The notes beneath the pieces were generated by a model. It did no database searches. It was not told the origin of the DNA and saw only the letters and a program-made list of their open reading frames with translations. A program made the translations under genes and the position numbers. This document shows, one piece after another, positions 53,713 to 61,806 of a DNA stretch of 64,000 nt (its first letter is position 1; each line of letters begins with the position of its first letter). Source of the DNA: Rhizobium leguminosarum (lineage in GTDB: Bacteria; Pseudomonadota; Alphaproteobacteria; Rhizobiales; Rhizobiaceae); the NCBI RefSeq assembly GCF_002953715.1, contig NZ_CP025013.1, forward strand, positions 248,001-312,000, given 5' to 3'.

Positions 53713-53735
53713 TTAGATTAAGTAACTTTGATTTG
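53713..53735. promoter_or_regulatory. ROK-type operator, copy 1
   Basis: The 23-bp site TTAGATTAAG-TAAC-TTTGATTTG has the palindromic core AAGTAACTT. Its reverse complement matches the site at 56278-56300 at 22 of 23 positions. It lies between the divergent mannosidase and ROK genes, 79 bases before the ROK start. Confidence 0.7.
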
Positions 53736-53814
53736 GCGTCAAGTCCGTAAGAAATTCATTGCGGCAGACGATGGCGTGATACAAAAGCGTCGTATAGCTC
53801 TAAGGACGGCGACT

Positions 53815-54954
53815 ATGCGGTATCTTCGATCAGGGCCGCGTCGGCTTCAAACCCAGGACACAGGCGCTCCGCGCGCCAAAACAGTCGGCCTGCGGTCCGG
53901 TGAAATCGCCGATCGAAATATTCGCGTCATTTTGGAAGCCATCCGCCGCCACGGCCCGCTGACGCGGATGGAGCTTGGCCGGCATTGCGGCCTGACCGGC
54001 CCGGGGATTACCAATATTCTTCGTCGATTGGCCGAAGAGAAGCTTGTCACCTCCAACCGCCGCAACGGGCTCAGCGGCGGTGCGAGCGCCTCCGAGTTTG
54101 CCTTGCGCCCGGAAGGCGCTTTCTCGATCGGCGTCAAGCTTCGCCAGAGGCGCGGCGAGGCCGTGCTCATCGATCTCAGCGGCCAGGTGCATGACCGGGT
54201 CTATTTCGGCCTGGACCCCGCAGACAAGGTCAAGCTGGTGCACACGGCCGTCAGGGACATGGTCGATCGCCATGCCGCCATGCCGATCATCGGCCTTGGC
54301 ATCGCCGCCAACGACTGGACGGACGCTCAAAGCGATCAGATCGCCGCGATGTCGACGATCGCGCGTCCTTATGTCGAGAACGAGTGTACGGCGAGCCTTC
54401 TCGCCGAACGCACGATCGGCAGCTCCGGCAGGGAAGGCGGGCTTGCGATGATCATTATCGACGACGACGTTCAGGCAGGCTTTCTCATTCGCGGTATTCC
54501 CTATTCCGGCGTGCATGGTCGGGCAGGCAGCATCGGCGAAATGCTGACCGGCCCGGACAATGTCCAGCTGAACACCGTCGTTGGTTTCGAGTCGCTGCGA
54601 TCACGGATCGGCGACCAGGCATTCACCGACCTGCTGAAGGGCGAGGAAATCTCCTCGCCGTCACTGTCGCAATGGATACGGGAAGCCGCTGGCCATCTGC
54701 TCGACCCGATCATCGCCATGGCTGGATTCCTCGCTCCGAGCGTCGTCATGATCGGCAGCGATCTGCCGCAGGGCGTGATCGAAGCGCTGATCCATCAGCT
54801 TTCCATCGAGCGGCGCGACACGTCGACGAGACCGTTGCTGACCCCCTGGATTTCGCCGATGAAACCCGCGAGCTTCAGCGGTGGCGGCGTTGCGCTCGGC
54901 GCCGCCCTCCTGCCCTTCCTCAACACTTTGCTGCTGCCGCCAGCTTCGGCTTAA
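53815..54954 (+). CDS. ROK family transcriptional regulator, first copy
   Basis: The protein is 379 residues from the ATG at 53815, with AAGGA about eight bases upstream; the frame extends to 53728 without a better start. The N-terminal winged helix is IRRHGPLTRMELGRHCGLTG with GPGITNILRRLAEEKLV. The ROK fold follows, but the zinc motif CxCGxxGC and the usual kinase signature are missing and few cysteines remain, so it is a regulator only. It sits next to a 23-bp operator also found before the sugar importer operon. It probably senses a mannose- or glycan-derived sugar (inference). Confidence 0.85.
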   Translation: MRYLRSGPRRLQTQDTGAPRAKTVGLRSGEIADRNIRVILEAIRRHGPLTRMELGRHCGLTGPGITNILRRLAEEKLVTSNRRNGLSGGASASEFALRPEGAFSIGVKLRQRRGEAVLIDLSGQVHDRVYFGLDPADKVKLVHTAVRDMVDRHAAMPIIGLGIAANDWTDAQSDQIAAMSTIARPYVENECTASLLAERTIGSSGREGGLAMIIIDDDVQAGFLIRGIPYSGVHGRAGSIGEMLTGPDNVQLNTVVGFESLRSRIGDQAFTDLLKGEEISSPSLSQWIREAAGHLLDPIIAMAGFLAPSVVMIGSDLPQGVIEALIHQLSIERRDTSTRPLLTPWISPMKPASFSGGGVALGAALLPFLNTLLLPPASA

Positions 54955-54965
54955 TGCATGTTGCC

Positions 54966-56012
54966 TCAGCCGAGCGCTTCATCGGTGTGGCTGAGATCGG
55001 AGGCCAACGCCTTGTCCAGGACTTTCTGGATATTGGCCGCCCGCCGGAACGAGGGTTCCTGGGTCCTGCCCGCCCGCACGGCCTGGACGAAACGCTGATA
55101 GTTCGTCTCGACCGGATCGAAGGGGACGTCACGCCACGTCGCGGTGTGCACGTCTTCTCCAAGGCAGGCGCGAAGTGTCGATTTTCCGGTATCGTAGATC
55201 ATCTCGATCGAGCCGGTTTCGCCATAGACCCTGAGGCGCAGCTGATCCATCTGTCCGGCCGCCGTGCGCGTCGCCTGGATCGTCCCGATCGCTCCGCCGG
55301 TGAAATCGACATTCATCGTAAAGCTGTCATTCGCATCAAGATCATATTCGCCGATCTTGTGTCCGGGCGCCTTGTCGAAGGTCTTCAGCCGCGCGAAGAC
55401 ATGAGCAACGTCGAGGCCGGAGCCGTAGGATGCGAAATCGACGATGTGAATTCCGATATCGCCGAGCGCGCCGTTGGATCCATGCTTCTTGCTCAGCCGC
55501 CACAGCCATTTGCTTTCGCTCTTCCAGTCGCCCCAGTGACGACCGACCAGCCAGCTTTGCAGATGCGACGCCTCGACATGGCGCACTTGCCCGATTTCGC
55601 CGGCGAGAACCATCTGCCGGCCTTTCTGAAGGGCAGGCGAATTGCGATAGGTGAAATTGACCATGCCGACCTTGCCGGATCGCTCGATGGCCTCGGTCAT
55701 TTCCATGGCCTTGATCGCATCGGTGGCGAGCGGTTTCTCGCAGAAGACGTGCTTGCCGGCTGCGATCGCCTGTAGCGTCGTCGGGTGGTGAATGCGGTCC
55801 GGCGTGACATTTGCGACAGCGTCGAATTCGCCCCAGGCGAGAGCTTCCTCAAGGGTCGTGAAATGGTTGGCGATGCCATGTTCGGTGCAAAAGGCCGCGA
55901 GCCTTTCCGGGACGACATCGACGCCGCCCACGACGCTGACGCCTTCAATCGCCTTGAAGTTGGCGGCATGCTGGTTGGCCATGCCGCCGGTACCGAGAAT
56001 GAGTAAACGCAT
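54966..56012 (-). CDS. Gfo/Idh/MocA family oxidoreductase
   Basis: The protein is 348 residues from the ATG at 56012, with GGAGG upstream. The N-terminal Rossmann domain reads MRLLILGTGGMANQHAANFK, and the family motif is AGKHVFCEKPLAT with the catalytic lysine of EKP. GALGDIGIHIVDFASYGSG carries the GDIGxHxxD signature, whose aspartate and histidine complete the site. Such enzymes oxidise or reduce sugars and inositols with NAD(P). It is convergent with the ROK gene, with 11 bases between stops, and divergent from the sugar importer operon, so it belongs to that pathway. Confidence 0.9.
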   Translation of the reverse strand: MRLLILGTGGMANQHAANFKAIEGVSVVGGVDVVPERLAAFCTEHGIANHFTTLEEALAWGEFDAVANVTPDRIHHPTTLQAIAAGKHVFCEKPLATDAIKAMEMTEAIERSGKVGMVNFTYRNSPALQKGRQMVLAGEIGQVRHVEASHLQSWLVGRHWGDWKSESKWLWRLSKKHGSNGALGDIGIHIVDFASYGSGLDVAHVFARLKTFDKAPGHKIGEYDLDANDSFTMNVDFTGGAIGTIQATRTAAGQMDQLRLRVYGETGSIEMIYDTGKSTLRACLGEDVHTATWRDVPFDPVETNYQRFVQAVRAGRTQEPSFRRAANIQKVLDKALASDLSHTDEALG

Positions 56013-56172
56013 CTTATCCTCCATAGAATTAACTCCCCCGCCGCAGTTCAGCCAGGGCAAAACCGCACTCACGCCACCGCGGCCATCCGCGATTGCCTCG
56101 TGCTCTTCTTCAGGAAAATTGCGGTGGGTGCGCCGCGCGGGACGCTCCATCACTTTCATGGCGCAGATCCTT

Positions 56173-56201
56173 TTCCGGAAATCGATCTCGATTTTCCGGA
56201 A
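56173..56201. repeat. Inverted repeat with TTCCGGAA arms
   Basis: TTCCGGAA occurs at 56173-56180 and 56194-56201, flanking ATCGATCTCGAT. Flanking bases CGCA and TGCG extend the symmetry. It resembles degenerate palindromic repeats common in rhizobial intergenic DNA. It lies in the 364-base gap between the Gfo/Idh gene and the importer operon; the remainder holds the ROK-type operator. Confidence 0.45.
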
Positions 56202-56277
56202 CTGTGCGCTAGCTGCTGTTGATTGTCGCCAGCATCTCAACCTCCCAGGTCTGGCCTTCCAAGCTGTGGCTTGACAT

Positions 56278-56300
56278 CAAATCAAAGTAACTTAATCTAA
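56278..56300. promoter_or_regulatory. ROK-type operator, copy 2 (sugar importer operon)
   Basis: CAAATCAAAG-TAAC-TTAATCTAA is the reverse complement of the site at 53713-53735 with a single difference at the centre. A TTGACA box (56271-56276) directly abuts it, so binding would cover the promoter of the importer operon. Confidence 0.72.
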
Positions 56301-56376
56301 TTAATGCAGCACGGAAATGAGGAGAGGTCAACCGACCGCCAGGCTGTATCCGTTCAAAATGGGGAGGAGACCCATC

Positions 56377-57675
56377 ATGAAGAGCGCCACCGTCAGCGCA
56401 TTTGCGCTGAGCACCATGTTATTTTCAGCATCTACTTCATTTGCCCAGGAACTTGCCACGAAGGACAGGATCGGCCTTGCCGATGCGCCGAAGTCCCTCG
56501 TCGTCCGTTTGACGAACGACAGTCCCAACAATTCGGATCCGGCGATCGCCGAGGGCTATCAGAAGCTCTTCGTCGATTTCATCAAGAAGCATCCGGACTG
56601 GAAATTGCAGATGCAATTCATGTCCTCTGACATCGGCACCGAACAGGCCAAGATGCTGGAGCAGGCCAAGGCCGGCAACGCGCCTGACTGCGCTGCTGTC
56701 GACTCCTTCGTCCTCTCGCAGTTCATGGTCAATCATGTTCTTGCGGACTTCACGCCGTATTTTTCGAAGGAGGAAGTGGATGACCTTTTCCCCTTCATCC
56801 GCAGCGGCATCACGGATAAGGACCAGACGGTCCGTGCCTGGTGGTGGGATACGGACCTTCGCGTGCTCTACCGCAACAAGTCGATCGTTGCGGAGGCGCC
56901 GCAGACATGGGACGACCTGAAAAAGGCCGCGCTCGCCTCCACCAAGGAAGGCATGGAGGGCGTTCTCTTCAATGGTGGGCGCTGGGAAGGGACGACATTC
57001 GACTGGCTCGCGAATTATTGGGCGCTCGGCGGCAAGCTCGTCGACGACTCGGGCAAGCCAGTATTCGGCGAAGGCGAGAACAAGGAGAAATTCCTGAAGG
57101 CGCTGAATTATTTCAAGGATCTCGTCGATTCCGGCGCCGCGCCCAAGCGCGTCAGCACGATCGCGAATTACGACGATATGAACGCTGCGGCCGCAGCGGC
57201 GACGACGGCTCTCTTCATCGGCGGCAATTGGCAATATGCGCAGCTGAAGGCCACGCTCGACGAGGACGAGTTCAACAACTGGACCTTCTCGCCGATCCCC
57301 GGCCCCAGCGCCGATCAGCGTTCGACCGGCACCGGCGGCTGGACGATCGCCTCCTTCAGCAAGGACAAGGACAAGGTCGAGATGTGCGCCAACCTCGCCC
57401 GCGAGGTCTATATGGGGCCGGCAAACGCGCTGCAGCAGCAGTTGCCGACCAGGAAATCGCTGTTCGACAAATATGAGGTCTTTTCCACCGAAGCCAACAA
57501 GACCTTCGCCAAGGCTCTGGTCGACGGACAGGCACGCCCGGGTGTGCCGATCTATCCTGAAATCTCCAACCAGATCCAGATCATGATGGGCGACGTGCTT
57601 TCGGGGACCAAAAAGCCGGAAGACGCTTTGAATGCTGCCTTCAACGCGGCGCTGGAGGCTTACAAGCGTCTCTAG
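56377..57675 (+). CDS. Sugar ABC importer, substrate-binding protein (family 1, CUT1 type)
   Basis: The protein is 432 residues from the ATG at 56377, with GGGGAGGAG eight bases upstream. The Sec signal runs to about residue 23 (FALSTMLFSASTSFAQ). The mature part is a family 1 binding protein, seen in AEGYQKLFVDFIKKHPDWKL, then VRAWWWDTDLRVLYRNKSIV and WTFSPIPGPSADQ. It binds an oligosaccharide in the periplasm. Two hairpins after its stop probably protect its message, giving more binding protein than permease. The mannosidase and operator context suggests a mannose-containing oligosaccharide (inference). Confidence 0.9.
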   Translation: MKSATVSAFALSTMLFSASTSFAQELATKDRIGLADAPKSLVVRLTNDSPNNSDPAIAEGYQKLFVDFIKKHPDWKLQMQFMSSDIGTEQAKMLEQAKAGNAPDCAAVDSFVLSQFMVNHVLADFTPYFSKEEVDDLFPFIRSGITDKDQTVRAWWWDTDLRVLYRNKSIVAEAPQTWDDLKKAALASTKEGMEGVLFNGGRWEGTTFDWLANYWALGGKLVDDSGKPVFGEGENKEKFLKALNYFKDLVDSGAAPKRVSTIANYDDMNAAAAAATTALFIGGNWQYAQLKATLDEDEFNNWTFSPIPGPSADQRSTGTGGWTIASFSKDKDKVEMCANLAREVYMGPANALQQQLPTRKSLFDKYEVFSTEANKTFAKALVDGQARPGVPIYPEISNQIQIMMGDVLSGTKKPEDALNAAFNAALEAYKRL

Positions 57676-57688
57676 TGCTTCTGAGCGT

Positions 57689-57714
57689 GACGGCGCCTGC
57701 TCCCAGGCGCCGTC
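57689..57714 (+). terminator. Intercistronic hairpin 1
   Basis: GACGGCGCCTG and CAGGCGCCGTC form a perfect 11-bp stem with loop CTCC, 14 bases after the binding-protein stop. No T run follows, so it is more likely a message-stabilising or attenuating hairpin than a full terminator. Confidence 0.6.
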
Positions 57715-57727
57715 GACCTACAGTGCC

Positions 57728-57747
57728 GCGCGTCTCTTCAGACGCGC
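57728..57747 (+). terminator. Intercistronic hairpin 2
   Basis: GCGCGTCT and AGACGCGC form a perfect 8-bp stem with loop CTTC, 13 bases after hairpin 1. The two lie in tandem between the binding-protein and permease genes. Confidence 0.55.
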
Positions 57748-57822
57748 AAAGGACGCTGTAAGACTTTGAATCTGCGCATCGTGCTTTCCGATGCGCTAGC
57801 GAAACCCCGGACAGAGAAGCTA

Positions 57823-58752
57823 ATGAGCCCCATTGCCATCGAGGCCGACAGCCCGCCTCAAAGCAGAACGTTCATGCGCCGTTTTGCCGGTGCGCCCCTG
57901 CCCTGGATCATGCCTGTGATCGTCGTCATCGGCATCTTCTATCTTTATCCTGTCATCGACGTTTTCAGGCTTTCATTCACCAATGCCACGCTGATCGGCG
58001 ACAACCAGGATTATACGCTGGGGTCGATCACCAATGCGTTGAGCTCGCCGCAGCTGCCCGACATTTTATGGGCGACCCTCATCTTTGTCGGCGGCAGCGT
58101 CATCGGTCAGCAGATCTTAGGTCTTGCGGTGGCTGTTGTGGTCATCCGCGGCGAAAAGCGCGGCCTGTTCGGCACCACCATCCTCAGAACGACGGCGCTG
58201 GTTGCCTGGGTCGTCCCCGGAATTGCCGGCGGCATCATCTGGCAGATGCTCTTTTCCGAAGCGCCTTATGGCGCGCTGAACAGCATTCTCAGGCTGATGC
58301 ACATGCCGACGGTCGCGTGGCTCTCGGACCCTGCTATTGCGCCGTGGTCCACCCTCATCTCCAACATATGGCGCGGCACCGCATTTTCGATGGTCGTCAT
58401 GTATGCGGCGCTGAAGTCGATCGATCCCTCGCTCTATGAAGCGGCCGAGGTCGACGGCGCGACGGCATCGCAGCAGTTTTTCTTCGTCACGCTTCCGCAA
58501 CTGCGCGCGGCGATCCTGGTCAATATGATCCTCATTACGATCCAGACGGTGAATACCTTCGATGCGATCATCACGCTGACGGGCGGCGGTCCGGGGCGTG
58601 CGACCGAGGTCATCTCACTCTACGTCTTCAATATCGTCTTTAGAAACTACGACCTGTCCGGCGGCAGCGTGCTCTCCGTGCTCATGCTGATCATCAGCCT
58701 CGGGCTTGCCTTCATCTACGCGTCGTTCCTGCCGAAGGAGGAAGAGCAATGA
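57823..58752 (+). CDS. Sugar ABC importer permease, MalF/UgpA type
   Basis: The protein is 309 residues from the ATG at 57823, with AGAGAAG upstream; a TTG at 57766 is a less likely start. Six membrane helices are predicted, the first being IMPVIVVIGIFYLYPVIDVF. The EAA loop is YEAAEVDGATASQQFFFVTL, the hallmark of CUT1 permeases. It pairs with the next permease, whose start overlaps its stop by four bases. Confidence 0.92.
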   Translation: MSPIAIEADSPPQSRTFMRRFAGAPLPWIMPVIVVIGIFYLYPVIDVFRLSFTNATLIGDNQDYTLGSITNALSSPQLPDILWATLIFVGGSVIGQQILGLAVAVVVIRGEKRGLFGTTILRTTALVAWVVPGIAGGIIWQMLFSEAPYGALNSILRLMHMPTVAWLSDPAIAPWSTLISNIWRGTAFSMVVMYAALKSIDPSLYEAAEVDGATASQQFFFVTLPQLRAAILVNMILITIQTVNTFDAIITLTGGGPGRATEVISLYVFNIVFRNYDLSGGSVLSVLMLIISLGLAFIYASFLPKEEEQ

Positions 58753-59591
58753 GCGGACGGACCGGAACGCGGCTCGGCGATGCGATGAGCTATCTGTTCA
58801 TGCTGATAATGTTCGTGTTCTTCGCCGGCCCCCTCACCTATCTCCTGTCGATGGCAATGCGTGACAAGCGCGAGATCTATCGCGGCGCTGCGCGATATAT
58901 TCCAAACAATCCCACCATCGATAACTTCATCACCGTTTTGAACAACAGCTACTTTCCGATCTATCTCTGGAACGGTCTCAAGCTTGCCGCCCTCAGCGGA
59001 CTGGGCGTCCTGATCGTCGCACTGCCCGCGGCTTACGCCTTTTCCCGATTTCAGTTCCGGGGCAAGGGCCTGTCGATGATGGGGCTGCTTCTCTTCCAGA
59101 TGATCTCGCCGCTCGTCATCATGGTGCCGCTCTATCGCTACATGAACCGACTCGGCCTGCTGGATACGCATTTTGCCGTCGTTATGGTCTACATCGCGCT
59201 GGGCGTTCCGCTGGCGACCTGGCTGTTGAAGAGCACGGTCGACGGCATCCCGCGCAGCCTCGACGAAGCGGCCATGATCGACGGCTGCAACAGGTTTTCC
59301 GTCTTCTGGCGCATCGTTCTACCATTGTCGGCGCCGGGCATAGCCTCGGTCTTCATCATCACGGTGATTGCCGGCTGGTCGCAATTTCTGGTGCCTTTTC
59401 TGTTGCTCACGAAAAATGATCTGATGCCGATCGGCGTCGGGATCTTTAACTTCCGCGGCATGCAAACCGACTCGTCCATACAGCTGCTTGCCGCCGCCTG
59501 CCTGATCGCGGTCGTTCCGGCGATCGTCGCCTTCCTGTCACTCCAGCGGCTGATCCTCGGTGCGATGACCAGCGGCGCGGTCAAGGGATGA
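58749..59591 (+). CDS. Sugar ABC importer permease, MalG/UgpE type
   Basis: This 280-residue protein has six helices and the CUT1 EAA loop DEAAMIDGCNRFSVFWRIVL. AYAFSRFQFRGKG and APGIASVFIITVIAGWSQFL are typical MalG-type segments. It completes the transmembrane channel. Its stop overlaps the second ROK gene by four bases, which is unusual for a regulator and suggests balanced expression. Confidence 0.92.
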   Translation: MSGRTGTRLGDAMSYLFMLIMFVFFAGPLTYLLSMAMRDKREIYRGAARYIPNNPTIDNFITVLNNSYFPIYLWNGLKLAALSGLGVLIVALPAAYAFSRFQFRGKGLSMMGLLLFQMISPLVIMVPLYRYMNRLGLLDTHFAVVMVYIALGVPLATWLLKSTVDGIPRSLDEAAMIDGCNRFSVFWRIVLPLSAPGIASVFIITVIAGWSQFLVPFLLLTKNDLMPIGVGIFNFRGMQTDSSIQLLAAACLIAVVPAIVAFLSLQRLILGAMTSGAVKG

Positions 59592-60865
59592 GCGGTTCAG
59601 TCTATGCGCACGGAAGGATTTCGAGCATGAACCAGACACTCGGCGCCAGGCTGTCCCCGGATCTGACCGGCGCCAATGTCGAAGATGCAGGCGAGCACAA
59701 CAGGGCCGTCGTCCTGCGCTGCATTCATCGCCAGGCGCCGATTTCGCGCGCCGAAATTGCCAGGCGGACGGGTTTTACCAAACCGGCAATCGCCCGGATC
59801 GTCGATCGCCTGCTGGACGAGGGGCTGATCATGGAAGCCCGCCGGCGGCACGGGTTGAGAGGCCAGCCGGCAATCGAACTCGAAATCAATCCGGATGCCT
59901 GTTTTGCCATCGGCATCAACATCGATCGCGACCATCTGACAATCCTGGCCGTCGATGCCGTCGGCAATGTCCGCGCCCGCGTGCATCACGAGAAACGTTT
60001 CATCCTGCCGACGGAATTCCTGCAGCTCACGGCCGATGCTATTTCGCATTTCCAGCGCAGCCGGCTCATCGACGACGCGCGCCTCGCCGGCATCGGTCTG
60101 GCGATGCCGGATTGGCTTGGCGAGATTTCGCTCCTCGGCAAGCCCAAGACCTATCAGGAGTGGACGGCATTCGATGTGCGCGCAGCACTGGAAAACCTGA
60201 CGCAGCATCCCGTCTTCATCGAAAACGAAGCCAATGCCGCCGCCCTTGCCGAACTCGATTACGGACTGGGCGCTGAAAGCAGCAGCTTCTTCTACATCGC
60301 CATCAATCCTTGCCCGGGTGGCGGCCTCGTGCTCGACGGCAACGGTCATCGTGGCGCCATGGGCCTCAGCGGCGAAATCGGCTGGCTTCCGATCGCCGAC
60401 GGCGGGGACGGCAAGGCCCATAAGGTCCAGCTCCTCGGCGAGATATTCTCGCTGTTCTTCCTCTATGATTTCCTCGCGCAGCACGGCGTCGAGGTGAGTG
60501 TTCCGCACGATCTCCTGACGTTGGATGCGCATGGCAGGCGCCTCGTTTCGCAGTGGCTGAAGGAAATGAGCGCGCATCTGGCAGTCGCCGTCAAGCATAT
60601 CGGCATGATCGTCGACCCCGACGCCGTCCTCGTCGGCGGCAGACTGCCGATCCGCATTGTCGATGAATTGCTTCGCTACGTGCACGAGCATCTGGATGCC
60701 GAGGATACCAGTCTCCCCTCGCTTCATCGCGCTTCGCTCGGAGAGGATGCCTCGGCCATGGGGGCGGCGGCCATGCCGATGGCAGCAGCCCTGATGCTCG
60801 CATCGGCGGACGCTGCGCAGCGCACACGTTCGCCACTCAAGAACATGGATCGCCTGAACAGTTGA
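59588..60865 (+). CDS. ROK family transcriptional regulator, second copy
   Basis: This 425-residue protein has a winged helix, APISRAEIARRTGFTKPAIA with RIVDRLLDEGLIMEA, then a full ROK fold. GLSGEIGWLPIADGGDG replaces the usual GHxxxxxxGxxCxCG region, so the zinc cysteines are absent. FIENEANAAALAELDYG is the conserved phosphate-binding segment and PDAVLVGGRLP the second. It is embedded in the importer operon by an ATGA overlap. It or the first ROK protein, or both, should bind the duplicated 23-bp operator. Confidence 0.86.
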   Translation: MSGSVYAHGRISSMNQTLGARLSPDLTGANVEDAGEHNRAVVLRCIHRQAPISRAEIARRTGFTKPAIARIVDRLLDEGLIMEARRRHGLRGQPAIELEINPDACFAIGINIDRDHLTILAVDAVGNVRARVHHEKRFILPTEFLQLTADAISHFQRSRLIDDARLAGIGLAMPDWLGEISLLGKPKTYQEWTAFDVRAALENLTQHPVFIENEANAAALAELDYGLGAESSSFFYIAINPCPGGGLVLDGNGHRGAMGLSGEIGWLPIADGGDGKAHKVQLLGEIFSLFFLYDFLAQHGVEVSVPHDLLTLDAHGRRLVSQWLKEMSAHLAVAVKHIGMIVDPDAVLVGGRLPIRIVDELLRYVHEHLDAEDTSLPSLHRASLGEDASAMGAAAMPMAAALMLASADAAQRTRSPLKNMDRLNS

Positions 60866-60884
60866 AACGGCCGGCAAGGCCCAC

Positions 60885-60933
60885 GGATTTTGGTGAAGAA
60901 CGGATTTTGGTGAAGATGGGAGGATTTTGGTGA
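60885..60933 (+). repeat. Three tandem GGATTTTGGTGA units at a translation start
   Basis: GGATTTTGGTGA occurs at 60885-60896, 60902-60913 and 60922-60933. The last copy contains the start codon of the isomerase-like gene; the first two contain GTG codons that open six- and seven-codon mini-frames ending at the next copy. This may be a recent local duplication that affects translation of the downstream gene. Confidence 0.6.
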
Positions 60934-61784
60934 GGATCGGCTTTTACACCTCGACATTCAACGATCGCCCCCTGGAGGAAGTGGTGGATTTCGCCGCATC
61001 GGCAGGTTTCGACGCAATCGAGATCGATGTCGGCGGCCATATCAAGACGCCCGATCGGGTGGAGGCCGCCGTTGCGCTCGCACGCAGCCGCGACCTCTTC
61101 GTGTCGTCGATCACCTATTTCGGCAATCAGCTCGATGCTGACCGCGCAAAGCGTGAGGCACTTCGGGCGAAGACCGCCGAGTTTGCCGGCGCGATCGGTG
61201 AGGCGGGTGTGCCAATCTTTGTGATCTTCCCAGGCCGGGACGACACCGCAAGCGACGAAGCCAACTATGATGACTTCGCCGATTTCGCCAACGGGCTGAT
61301 CGCGCAGACACAATCCCAAGGCCTGACCTTTGCAATCGAGAACTGGCCGGGTCCGAAGGATAATTTCATTGGGACGACGCCAAGAGGCTGGCAGGAGCTC
61401 TTTCAGAGGATCAAGGATCCTCGCTTCGGGCTGGAATTCGATCCCTCGCATCTCATTCGCATTGGCGTCGATCCCTACCAGGCGATGGAGGCGGTGAAGG
61501 ATCGCATTGCCATCCTTCACGCCAAGGACACTGCAATCGATCCGGAGAGCTTGCAGGCCGTCGGCTATCACAGCAAGGGCTGGTGGCAGTACAAGCTGCC
61601 GGGGCTCGGCCTGATCGATTGGCCGCGTTTCCTGCGCCAGGCTCGCGGGGCTGGCTTCGACGGTACGCTGTCGATCGAACATGAGGATGCCGCCTATGGC
61701 TGGCCGGGCAAGGACTTAGCCGCGCGCAAACAGGGCGAGCGCCTCGGCCTCGATTATTTGAGAAATGTCCTGAGCGGACTTTGA
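60930..61784 (+). CDS. Sugar phosphate isomerase/epimerase-like TIM barrel
   Basis: The protein is 284 residues from the GTG at 60930, with GGGAGG about eight bases upstream; a TTG three bases earlier is equally possible. It is an AP-endonuclease-2-like TIM barrel of the xylose isomerase/IolE/IolI type. Metal ligands are suggested by AIENWPGP, LEFDPSHLIRIG and ILHAKDT, and the end holds GTLSIEHEDAAYGW. Such enzymes isomerise or epimerise sugars and inositols. It lies between the second ROK gene and the ATPase gene, so it processes the imported sugar together with the Gfo/Idh enzyme (inference). Confidence 0.87.
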   Translation: MRIGFYTSTFNDRPLEEVVDFAASAGFDAIEIDVGGHIKTPDRVEAAVALARSRDLFVSSITYFGNQLDADRAKREALRAKTAEFAGAIGEAGVPIFVIFPGRDDTASDEANYDDFADFANGLIAQTQSQGLTFAIENWPGPKDNFIGTTPRGWQELFQRIKDPRFGLEFDPSHLIRIGVDPYQAMEAVKDRIAILHAKDTAIDPESLQAVGYHSKGWWQYKLPGLGLIDWPRFLRQARGAGFDGTLSIEHEDAAYGWPGKDLAARKQGERLGLDYLRNVLSGL

Positions 61785-61806
61785 TAGCGATTTCGGGAGG
61801 ACTGTA

